This document shows positions 1 through 6,152 of a DNA stretch of 17,271 nucleotides, in pieces (position 1 is the first letter of the stretch; the number at the start of each line of letters is the position of its first letter). Source of the stretch: JAERML01 sp035687895 (GTDB lineage Bacteria > Bacteroidota > Ignavibacteria > UBA10030 > UBA6906); contig DASRUE010000200.1 of the NCBI GenBank assembly GCA_035687895.1, positions 1 to 17,271 of the forward strand, written 5' to 3'. Both the position numbers and the translations under genes were made by a program. Below the pieces are notes generated by a model. It saw only the letters and a list, made by a program, of their open reading frames with translations, ran no database searches and was not told the origin of the DNA.

Positions 1-1665
1 TTTGCTCACCGTTTCGGTCTGGCCAACATCAAGTGGGAGCTGGAAGACCTCTCGTTCAAATATCTCCACCGCGAGGCGTATGACATGATCGCCCGTGAGC
101 TGAAATCACGCAGGCGGGAACGGGAGCACTATATCAACAAGTTCGCCCAGCCGATCGAGAAGCGTCTGAAGGAGGCGGGATTCAAGTTCGAAATCAATGG
201 CAGGCCCAAACACCTCTACAGCATCTACAACAAGATGCTTAAGAGGAACAAACCGCTCGAAGAGATCTACGACCTCTTTGCCATCCGCATCATCCTCGAC
301 ACTGAAGACCCGAATGATTGCTTCGGCGTATACGGCACCATCTCTGACATCTACATTCCAAACCCGGAACGGTTCAAGAACTACATCTCTGTTCCCAAGA
401 AGAATGGCTACCAATCGATCCATACCACCGTGGTTGGACCAGATGGAAAAATGGTGGAGGTGCAGATCCGCACCAAGGCGATGCACGAAGTTGCAGAACG
501 TGGTGTCGCGGCCCACTGGACGTATAAGGGGAACATCAGCCCGGTGGATGAAGAGCTTGCCAACTGGGTGAACTGGGTGCGTGAGATTTTCGAGAGCGCT
601 GCAGAGGGGCAGGTCCCAACCGCGCAGTTGATGGAAAGCTTCAAACTCAATCTGTATCAGGAAGAGATCTACCTCTTCACGCCGAAGGGAGAGCTAAAGA
701 TTCTCCCGACGGGCGCAACGCCAATAGACTTTGCCTATGAAATCCATTCGAAAGTGGGAGACCACAGTCTTGCGGCGAAAGTCAACGGCCGGATTGTGCC
801 GCTGGATACCGTGCTGAAGAGCGGTGATCAAGTGGAAATCCTCACTTCCAAGAACCAGACTCCCAATCCAGACTGGGAGAAATTTGTGGTGACGCACAAG
901 GCAAAGTCCCACATCCGCCGGTGGATCAAGGAGGAGCAACGAAAAGCGATCGATGAGGGGAGAGAATTGTGGGAGAAGAAGGTCAAGAAAACCAAGTTGA
1001 GCATTAGTGAGGATGATCTGAATAAATTCCTGCGGGACAAGAAGATCGAGAACGTCGGGATGTTCTACCTCGGCATCCGACAGGAGAAGATCAATGCGGA
1101 CGAGATCATCCAGATGATCCAGGAGGAGCAGAAGCATCCTGCCGCGGTGGTCAGCGAGGAAGGGAAGATTGAGGGGCTCTTCAACAAGTTTATCAGTTCC
1201 GCCCGGGGTGTCACCGGGGGCATTGTTCTGGACGGTGCACAGGAAAACATCATGCACAACTTCGCCAAGTGCTGTCACCCGATCCCTGGCGATGAGATCA
1301 TCGGGTTTATTACCACGGGTGAGGGGATCAAGATCCATAGAAAAAACTGCAAGAACATCCGCCTGATGATGCAGATGGAGACCAACCGGATTGTGGATGT
1401 GGGCTGGCCATCGGAGAACGGAGTGATTTTCGTTGCTGGTGTGAAGATTTCAGGTGCGGACAGGCCGGGGATGCTGGGAGATATTACGCATGCGATTTCT
1501 TCATATGCAAACACGAACATCCGGAGCGTCAACATCGATTCACAGGACACGATGTTTCAGGGAACGTTTATCCTTTACGTAAAAGACACCGAACACCTCA
1601 ACAGGATTCTGGAGAAGATCAGGAGAATTAAGGGTGTCACCAGGGCGGAGCGCTTTGAAGAATAG
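1..1665 (+). CDS. RelA/SpoT-family (p)ppGpp synthetase/hydrolase, 3' part (5' end outside window)
   Basis: The reading frame is open from base 1, so the gene starts upstream; 554 residues are visible. Residues 1-28 (start AHRFGLANIKWELEDL) match the linker that follows the HD hydrolase domain in Rel/SpoT proteins. Next comes the synthetase domain (GRPKHLYSIYNKM, NGYQSIHTT, EVQIRTKAMHE, GVAAHW). A TGS domain follows (EIYLFTPKGELKILP to VEILTS), then a helical region. Then comes a Cys-rich segment (CCHPIPGDEIIGF...HRKNC), and finally an ACT domain ending near the C-terminus (ISGADRPGMLGDITHAI). This is the order of long bifunctional Rel enzymes, which make and degrade the (p)ppGpp alarmone from GTP/GDP and ATP on or near the ribosome. 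Whether hydrolase activity is intact cannot be judged because the HD domain is outside the window. It is followed after 12 bases by ruvX, so the two are probably co-transcribed. Confidence 0.95.
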   Translation, partial: FAHRFGLANIKWELEDLSFKYLHREAYDMIARELKSRRREREHYINKFAQPIEKRLKEAGFKFEINGRPKHLYSIYNKMLKRNKPLEEIYDLFAIRIILDTEDPNDCFGVYGTISDIYIPNPERFKNYISVPKKNGYQSIHTTVVGPDGKMVEVQIRTKAMHEVAERGVAAHWTYKGNISPVDEELANWVNWVREIFESAAEGQVPTAQLMESFKLNLYQEEIYLFTPKGELKILPTGATPIDFAYEIHSKVGDHSLAAKVNGRIVPLDTVLKSGDQVEILTSKNQTPNPDWEKFVVTHKAKSHIRRWIKEEQRKAIDEGRELWEKKVKKTKLSISEDDLNKFLRDKKIENVGMFYLGIRQEKINADEIIQMIQEEQKHPAAVVSEEGKIEGLFNKFISSARGVTGGIVLDGAQENIMHNFAKCCHPIPGDEIIGFITTGEGIKIHRKNCKNIRLMMQMETNRIVDVGWPSENGVIFVAGVKISGADRPGMLGDITHAISSYANTNIRSVNIDSQDTMFQGTFILYVKDTEHLNRILEKIRRIKGVTRAERFEE

Positions 1666-1677
1666 CCGGAACGCCGC

Positions 1678-2112
1678 ATGACTGCACGCCCCGGACGTAT
1701 TCTCGGGATTGACTACGGCACCAAGCGAGTGGGCGTCTCCTTGAGCGATCCGATGCGCATTATCTCGCAGGGCGTTGGGACACTTGCCAATGATGCCGGC
1801 CTTCTCCGAAAGCTAAAGGAGATTGTTGAGAAGGAGGAAGTGGTTCTGGTTGTTGTGGGGATGCCGTACGGTGCCGATGGAGGAAAAGGAGGGAAGGCGA
1901 TCGAAGTGGAGGAGTTCATTACGTGTCTGCGGGGAGAGGTTTCCGTGGAGATTGATACGTGGGATGAGAGCTACTCGTCGGTGAATGCTCAACGGGCGTT
2001 TATTGACGCCGGGATGAAGCGAAAGCAGCGCCAGCAGAAACACCGGGTCGACGAGATGGCTGCCCGCTTGATGCTGCAAGAATATCTGGACAATCAAGGT
2101 CACAGACTGTAA
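1678..2112 (+). CDS. ruvX: Putative Holliday junction resolvase / pre-16S rRNA nuclease RuvX (YqgF family)
   Basis: This is a 144-residue protein of normal length for the family. The RNase H-like fold motifs are visible: GIDYGTKRVGVS with Asp12 near the N-terminus, then VVVGMPYG, then DTWDESYSS with Glu97, then HRVDEMAARLMLQEYL with Asp125. These are the positions of the acidic metal-binding residues in YqgF/RuvX proteins. Members act as cytoplasmic nucleases; E. coli YqgF is linked to 16S rRNA 5' maturation, and others have been proposed to resolve Holliday junctions. Its start ATG lies 12 bases after the Rel stop with only a weak purine stretch upstream. The next gene, mtgA, begins on the base after the ruvX stop codon, so translation is probably coupled along this group. 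Confidence 0.93.
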   Translation: MTARPGRILGIDYGTKRVGVSLSDPMRIISQGVGTLANDAGLLRKLKEIVEKEEVVLVVVGMPYGADGGKGGKAIEVEEFITCLRGEVSVEIDTWDESYSSVNAQRAFIDAGMKRKQRQQKHRVDEMAARLMLQEYLDNQGHRL

Positions 2113-3021
2113 GTGAATTCCGTCGCGCCGGATCAAGCCGGCCCTCCCATATCAGAACCGAATGCTCCTCCCATCAGTCGTGGCCAACGCCTCCTCCGCT
2201 GGATAAAAGGGCATAAGATTAAGACATTCCTCCTGGTCATTCTTGCCTTCATCCTGTTCGAACTTGCAACCATCCCGTTCTTTGGTGTTGCGAGCTTGAA
2301 AACAGAGAACCCCGAACAGACGGCTTTGATGCGCCAGCGGTTGAGCGAAGCAGAACATGAAGGGAAGAAGCTGAAGATCACTCAGCGATGGGTTCCTTTC
2401 TCCCGTATCTCACGCCACCTCGTCAATGCGGTCATTGTTGCAGAAGACGGAACCTTTTACACTCATAATGGTTTTGATTGGTACGAGGTGCAGGAATCCA
2501 TCGAGAAGAACATCGACAAGCGGCGCGCGGTGCGGGGCGCGAGCACCATCACGCAACAACTGGCCAAGAATCTGTATCTTTCCACATCCAAGGACCCGAT
2601 TCGGAAATTAAAGGAAGCCATCATCACGCTTCTTCTGGAGAACTCCCTGAGCAAGAATCGGATCCTGGAGATCTACTTGAACGTCATTGAATGGGGGAGA
2701 GGGGTTTTTGGGGTGGAGGCGGCTGCGCAGACCTACTTTGGAAAATCCGCGGCAAGCTTGACACTGGAAGAAGCAACCCGCATGGCTGCCGTTATCCCCA
2801 GTCCGCTACGCCACCGTCCGGATGAAGACTCCAGATATGTTCTCCGCCGCCAGCAGATCGTCCTGCGAAGAATGTCTGCAAGAAATTTCGCGGGGTCGCC
2901 CACAACTGAGGAGACACAATCAAAGGCAGACCTGGAGCAGTTGTTGATCCCCGACGATACGTCGGAGGTAAATATGTCACTTGATTCCACAGACGTTGAG
3001 GAAGAGAGCAATGGACTTTAG
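2113..3021 (+). CDS. mtgA: Monofunctional biosynthetic peptidoglycan transglycosylase MtgA (GT51)
   Basis: A 302-residue protein starts with GTG immediately after the ruvX TAA; an AAGGT sits about 11 bases upstream inside ruvX. The N-terminus is a proline-rich cytoplasmic tail, then a membrane segment at about residues 36-55 (KTFLLVILAFILFELATIPF), as expected for a periplasm-facing anchored enzyme. The GT51 motifs are present in order: AEDGTFYTH with the catalytic Glu111, GASTITQQLAKNLYL, RKLKEAI with the second conserved Glu168, and RILEIYLNVIEWGRGVFGV. There is no transpeptidase domain, which separates it from bifunctional class A PBPs. It polymerises glycan strands from lipid II. The C-terminal 45 residues are acidic and unconserved by eye. 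The end overlaps the next gene by 11 bases. Confidence 0.94.
   Translation: MNSVAPDQAGPPISEPNAPPISRGQRLLRWIKGHKIKTFLLVILAFILFELATIPFFGVASLKTENPEQTALMRQRLSEAEHEGKKLKITQRWVPFSRISRHLVNAVIVAEDGTFYTHNGFDWYEVQESIEKNIDKRRAVRGASTITQQLAKNLYLSTSKDPIRKLKEAIITLLLENSLSKNRILEIYLNVIEWGRGVFGVEAAAQTYFGKSAASLTLEEATRMAAVIPSPLRHRPDEDSRYVLRRQQIVLRRMSARNFAGSPTTEETQSKADLEQLLIPDDTSEVNMSLDSTDVEEESNGL
2998..3006 (+). promoter_or_regulatory. Ribosome binding site deciding the AlbA_2-protein start
   Basis: A purine-rich GAGGAAGAG lies inside the 3' end of mtgA, with its GAGGA core 8 bases before the ATG at 3011. It favours this ATG over the in-frame TTG at 2981, which has no such sequence at the right distance. Confidence 0.7.
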
Positions 3022-3682
3022 AGAGGTCAACCGTCTCATTGAAGAGGGAGAAGGATTCGAGATTGAGTTCAAGCGAAAGGTCACAACACCTGAAAAGATC
3101 GCCCGTGCGTTGATTGCCTTTGCCAACACCAAGGGTGGACACATCCTCTTTGGAGTGGACGATGATGGATCCGTTGTTGGCGTCGAGAGCGAGAAAAGTG
3201 AAGTAGAGATGATCCGGCATGCCGGTCTGCTGTTTTGCATTCCTGAGATCGAGCCGGTGATCGATATAGTGGCGTTCGATGGAACCGATGTGATCGTCGC
3301 GTACGTACCGGAAAGTGAAAGCAAGCCACACTACTTTACGGGAAGCTCCAATGGCCACACGGCGTCTGATGAGGAAACGAAGGTCTTTATCCGCGTGAAT
3401 GACAAGACAGTCATGGCGAGCAGGGAGGTGGTGAAAATCCTCCGGGACGAACGACAGGATGCACCTCCCATGAAGATTGAGATCGGAGAGAATGAGAAGC
3501 GGTTGTTCGGGTATCTGGATGCAAACGAGAGGATAACAGCGAAGGAATTCAGCAACCTGGTGAACATCTCCGAGCAGCGTGCCTCACGGATTCTGGTATC
3601 GCTTGTCCGTGCTGGTGTAGTGCGGATTCACACGCTGGAGCGAAGCGACTACTTCACGCTCGCGTACAACATCTTCAAGTAG
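3011..3682 (+). CDS. Schlafen AlbA_2-domain protein with C-terminal winged-helix-like region
   Basis: A 223-residue protein starts at the ATG behind a good Shine-Dalgarno sequence, overlapping the mtgA stop. Residues about 10-105 match the AlbA_2 (Schlafen-like, DUF4062-unrelated) domain: EGFEIEFKRK, then IAFANTKGGHILFGVDDDG and VVGVE. These proteins are often annotated as ATP-binding or putative transcriptional regulators. After a linker, residues about 160-215 (NEKRLFGYLDANERITAKEF, then SEQRASRILVSLVRAGVVR) look like a winged helix-turn-helix with a recognition helix around residues 188-201. The likely role is nucleic-acid binding or regulation, but the substrate is unknown. Its position behind rel, ruvX and mtgA with overlap suggests co-expression. 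It converges with the TrmH-like gene and overlaps its stop by 8 bases, with no terminator visible between them. Confidence 0.85.
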   Translation: MDFREVNRLIEEGEGFEIEFKRKVTTPEKIARALIAFANTKGGHILFGVDDDGSVVGVESEKSEVEMIRHAGLLFCIPEIEPVIDIVAFDGTDVIVAYVPESESKPHYFTGSSNGHTASDEETKVFIRVNDKTVMASREVVKILRDERQDAPPMKIEIGENEKRLFGYLDANERITAKEFSNLVNISEQRASRILVSLVRAGVVRIHTLERSDYFTLAYNIFK

Positions 3683-4217
3683 ATACATTCTTGCAAATCC
3701 TCACAAGTTCAAACAACGCAATCCCGTAGGCGACGGCAGCGTTCAGCGACTGCTTCATACCATACATCGGGATCTCGATGGCGAGGTCGGCGGCAGCAAC
3801 AACTTCAGGTGAGACGCCGGTAATTTCATTCCCAACAACGAGACAGAGAGGGAATGCAGTTGGGGGAACCGCAAAGTAGGGGACGCTCTTCGTTGTGTGC
3901 TCGAGGACGCAAATCCGCATACCTTCGGATCTAAGGGCGTTCACCGCGTCTATTGTCCTCGAAAAATGCTCCCATGGAACACTCTGGGTAGCGCCAAGGG
4001 CGGTCTTCTCAATTTCCTTTCGTGGAGGGCATGGAGTATAGCCGGCCAGATACATCTTCCGGATGAGGGCACCATCCGAGGTCCGGAACATCGACCCCAC
4101 GTTGTACAGGCTCCGGATGTTATCCAGCAACGCGCAGATGGGCGTTCGTTCTGCGTTGGCAACGAGGGATGGTGGAACTCGCTGGGCAGCAATCTCCTCA
4201 ACAGTCAGTTTCCTCAA
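3675..4217 (-). CDS. SpoU/TrmH-family RNA 2'-O-methyltransferase
   Basis: This 180-residue protein carries the three SPOUT-class motifs. Motif 1 is LLDNIRSLYNVGSMFRTSDG (Asn33, Arg45). Motif 2 is LVVGNEITGVSPEV (about 126-139). Motif 3 is AIEIPMYGMKQSLNAAVAYG (about 146-165), which forms the knotted S-adenosylmethionine pocket. It lacks the N-terminal substrate-binding domain of larger SpoU proteins and is close to a minimal catalytic core. The target (tRNA Gm18-like or an rRNA ribose) cannot be told from sequence. The start is TTG on the minus strand, supported by AGGAG 7 bases upstream; no in-frame ATG is better placed. It is the only minus-strand gene in the window and is divergent from cmk. 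Confidence 0.9.
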   Translation of the reverse strand: MRKLTVEEIAAQRVPPSLVANAERTPICALLDNIRSLYNVGSMFRTSDGALIRKMYLAGYTPCPPRKEIEKTALGATQSVPWEHFSRTIDAVNALRSEGMRICVLEHTTKSVPYFAVPPTAFPLCLVVGNEITGVSPEVVAAADLAIEIPMYGMKQSLNAAVAYGIALFELVRICKNVST

Positions 4218-4224
4218 GCAAATA

Positions 4225-4229
4225 CTCCT
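4225..4229 (-). promoter_or_regulatory. Ribosome binding site supporting the TTG start of the TrmH-like gene
   Basis: Read on the minus strand this is AGGAG, spaced 7 bases from TTG at 4217-4215. It justifies choosing a rare TTG start that keeps the protein a normal length. Confidence 0.65.
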
Positions 4230-4314
4230 TGGTGGATGGTGCCGAATATACCCAAAAAGCCCTATCCATCCAATAATCTCAACGATCTGCTGACTCGTGC
4301 CTTCTGGAGATTGG

Positions 4315-4343
4315 TTGCAGTCGGTCGTGAAAATCCTTATATT
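4315..4343 (+). promoter_or_regulatory. Candidate sigma-70-type promoter for cmk
   Basis: TTGCAG (4315-4320) and TATATT (4338-4343) are separated by exactly 17 bases. The -10 hexamer matches TATAAT at five of six positions, while the -35 keeps only the TTG. Transcription would start near 4350, leaving a leader of under 20 bases before the cmk GTG. This is a consensus reading only; sigma factor preferences in this lineage may differ. Confidence 0.4.
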
Positions 4344-4366
4344 AACATCCCATAAATTCTGGAAAC

Positions 4367-5053
4367 GTGAGCATAAGGAACCTGGTCATTGCCATTGATG
4401 GGCCCGCTGCATCAGGAAAAAGCACCACGGCAAGGCTTGCTGCAGAACGACTGGGGTACTTGCACGTGGATACCGGGGCGATGTACCGGGCGGTCACGCT
4501 CAAAGTGTTGAGGGCTGGCCTAAGACCAGATGATGAGGAGGGGATCAATCGCCTCATCGGTTCAACGAGAGTCGAATTGCGACGTGCCGGCGAAGAGATT
4601 AGGGTGATTCTGGACGGCCACGATGTTACCGACGGGATTCGAACAAGTGAGGTCACGAGGGCAGTGAGCGCTGTAAGCCGGTTCCGGCGCGTCCGTGAAC
4701 GGATGGTGGAGGAGCAACGGCGAATTGGAAACGGACAGGGGATTGTACTGGAGGGGAGAGATATCGGAACCGTTGTTTTCCCAAATGCTGACTTGAAGGT
4801 GTTTCTGGTTGCAGGTATTGAGGCGCGGGCAAAACGACGACAAGCAGAGCTCCGGGCACAAGGAGTGGAAACTGATATGGCACAGCTTGTCAGGGAGATT
4901 GAAGAGCGGGACAGACTCGACTCCACTCGAATGGAGAGTCCGTTGCGCAAGGCACCTGATGCGGTGGTGCTCGACACATCAAACCTGACGATTGACGAGC
5001 AAGTGGAGTTTGTGGTGCAGAAGGCCCGAGAGATTCTCCAACGAGAAAACTGA
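4367..5053 (+). CDS. cmk: Cytidylate kinase (CMP/dCMP kinase)
   Basis: A 228-residue protein of typical bacterial Cmk length. The P-loop is IDGPAASGKSTTARLAAERL (about residues 10-29), followed by the nucleotide-binding VDTGAMYRAVT. Further motifs are DGIRTSEVTRAVSAVS, with the CMP-contacting Arg region, and GIVLEGRDIGTVVFPNADLK. The lid region is RAKRRQAELRAQG, and RDRLDSTRMESPL is the conserved tail motif. It phosphorylates CMP and dCMP with ATP in pyrimidine salvage and nucleotide supply. The start is GTG with only a weak GGA upstream; MSIRNLVIAIDGP is the natural N-terminus. ispH begins 2 bases after the stop, so the two are almost certainly one transcript. Confidence 0.96.
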   Translation: MSIRNLVIAIDGPAASGKSTTARLAAERLGYLHVDTGAMYRAVTLKVLRAGLRPDDEEGINRLIGSTRVELRRAGEEIRVILDGHDVTDGIRTSEVTRAVSAVSRFRRVRERMVEEQRRIGNGQGIVLEGRDIGTVVFPNADLKVFLVAGIEARAKRRQAELRAQGVETDMAQLVREIEERDRLDSTRMESPLRKAPDAVVLDTSNLTIDEQVEFVVQKAREILQREN

Positions 5054-5055
5054 CG

Positions 5056-5949
5056 ATGAAGGTGACAGTAGATCAACACTCCGGTTTCTGTTGGGGTGTT
5101 GTCCGAACCATTGACATAGCGGAAGAAGAGCTGAAGACCACAGCTGAGTTGCACTCTCTTGGTCCGGTGATCCACAACCCGATGGAGATTGAGCGACTGT
5201 CCAAGAAGGGACTCGAGACGATCACGCACGCCGACTTCGAGCGACTTCGTGGAAAGACGGTGCTGATTCGGGCCCATGGTGAACCTCCTTCGACATACGA
5301 GCTGGCAAAGAAACATGGCGTGACTCTCATAGATGCCACCTGTCCGGTCGTCACGAAGGTGCAGGAGCGCATCCGCAAGTTCTATGACAAGGGTTATCAG
5401 ATCGTCATCTTCGGCAAGAAAGACCACGCAGAGGTGATCGGCCTTGTTGGCCACGTGAACAACGAGGCCATCGTCATCAAGTCGGTCAATGAGATCGGCA
5501 AAGTGGATGTGAGCAAGAAGACAGTACTTTTCTCACAGACCACCATGGACAAACCGACGTTTTATGAAATCGCCCGCCTTCTGAAAGAGAAGATCGGGGA
5601 GTTTGAAGTAGGGACGTTCGAAGAGTCGGCGATCGATTTTCATGCGAAGGACACAATCTGCGGGCAAGTATCGGGGCGCGATAAGAAGCTCCGTGAATTT
5701 GCGGCGCAGAATGACGTGATGGTGTTTGTAGCAGGCAGAAACTCGTCGAACGGAAAAGTGTTGTACGATATCTGTCGTGCGTCAAATCCACGCACCTACT
5801 TTGTCGAAGATGAAACAGAGTTGAAACGGGAATGGTTCGAAGGGAAGGAGACAGTCGGTATCAGCGGCGCCACCTCAACACCGCAATGGTTGATGGAACG
5901 TGTGAAGCTGTCGGTTGTGCAACTCTCCCAAGCTCCGGTCCCTGCGTAA
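5056..5949 (+). CDS. ispH: 4-hydroxy-3-methylbut-2-enyl diphosphate reductase
   Basis: A 297-residue protein with the three Fe-S cluster cysteines of IspH: Cys12 (GFCWGV), Cys96 (DATCPVV) and Cys202 (DTICGQV). Active-site residues His40 (VIHNP), His74 (RAHGEPP), His124 and Glu126 (KDHAEVIG) fall at the same numbers as in the E. coli enzyme. Substrate-binding Ser/Asn residues appear in GRNSSNG (about 228-233) and ISGATSTP (269-276). It catalyses the last step of the non-mevalonate (MEP) pathway, giving IPP and DMAPP, so this organism makes isoprenoids by that route. It lies between cmk and rpsA, an arrangement known from several bacterial phyla. No canonical U-tract terminator follows it. Confidence 0.97.
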   Translation: MKVTVDQHSGFCWGVVRTIDIAEEELKTTAELHSLGPVIHNPMEIERLSKKGLETITHADFERLRGKTVLIRAHGEPPSTYELAKKHGVTLIDATCPVVTKVQERIRKFYDKGYQIVIFGKKDHAEVIGLVGHVNNEAIVIKSVNEIGKVDVSKKTVLFSQTTMDKPTFYEIARLLKEKIGEFEVGTFEESAIDFHAKDTICGQVSGRDKKLREFAAQNDVMVFVAGRNSSNGKVLYDICRASNPRTYFVEDETELKREWFEGKETVGISGATSTPQWLMERVKLSVVQLSQAPVPA

Positions 5950-5960
5950 CAAATGTGTGC

Positions 5961-6129
5961 CTGTGTCGGCACCCTAAAGAATGACACAGCGGCTCCTCGG
6001 GGGCCGGGTCATCAATAATCAACGAAAGAACAATCACTACATGCTCCGGTCAGTGTAGTACGGCGCTTCGATCTTGATGACATCGGGCCGCGTACGACAC
6101 TGAGCGATGTCCCGGCTGGGTCGGGACGT
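5961..6129 (+). promoter_or_regulatory. rpsA: Inverted-repeat-rich ispH-rpsA intergenic region, possible structured rpsA leader
   Basis: The 203 bases between ispH and rpsA contain five inverted repeats. (a) CTGTGTC 5961-5967 with GACACAG 5983-5989. (b) 5981-5985 with 6008-6012 enclosing a 7-bp stem 5990-5996/6000-6006. (c) ACTACA 6036-6041 with TGTAGT 6054-6059. (d) GACATCG 6079-6085 with CGATGTC 6105-6111. (e) ATGTCCCG 6107-6114 with CGGGACGT 6122-6129, one G-U pair. Pairs a/b and d/e share bases and so cannot form together. No T-run follows b or e. Hairpin e ends 13 bases before the AGGAGGA of rpsA. In E. coli rpsA is known to be autoregulated through its structured leader; a similar role here is inference. 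The transcription start is unknown, so not all of it may be leader RNA. Confidence 0.4.
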
Positions 6130-6142
6130 TATGTCTAACAGC

Positions 6143-6149
6143 AGGAGGA
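6143..6149 (+). promoter_or_regulatory. Strong Shine-Dalgarno of rpsA
   Basis: AGGAGGA lies three bases before the rpsA ATG at 6153. This is a near-perfect anti-16S match at short spacing. It is notable because rpsA genes in many bacteria have weak or no Shine-Dalgarno sequence. Confidence 0.7.
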
Positions 6150-6152
6150 TTA

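Noticed and set aside
3897..4355. A 152-codon + strand frame opposite the TrmH-like gene
   Set aside because: The minus-strand gene has all three SPOUT motifs and a Shine-Dalgarno; the + frame has neither.
4342..5454. A 370-codon open frame on the minus strand opposite cmk and ispH
   Set aside because: It covers two unmistakable genes on the other strand and its translation is low-complexity Arg/Ser/Thr-rich, typical of an antisense shadow.
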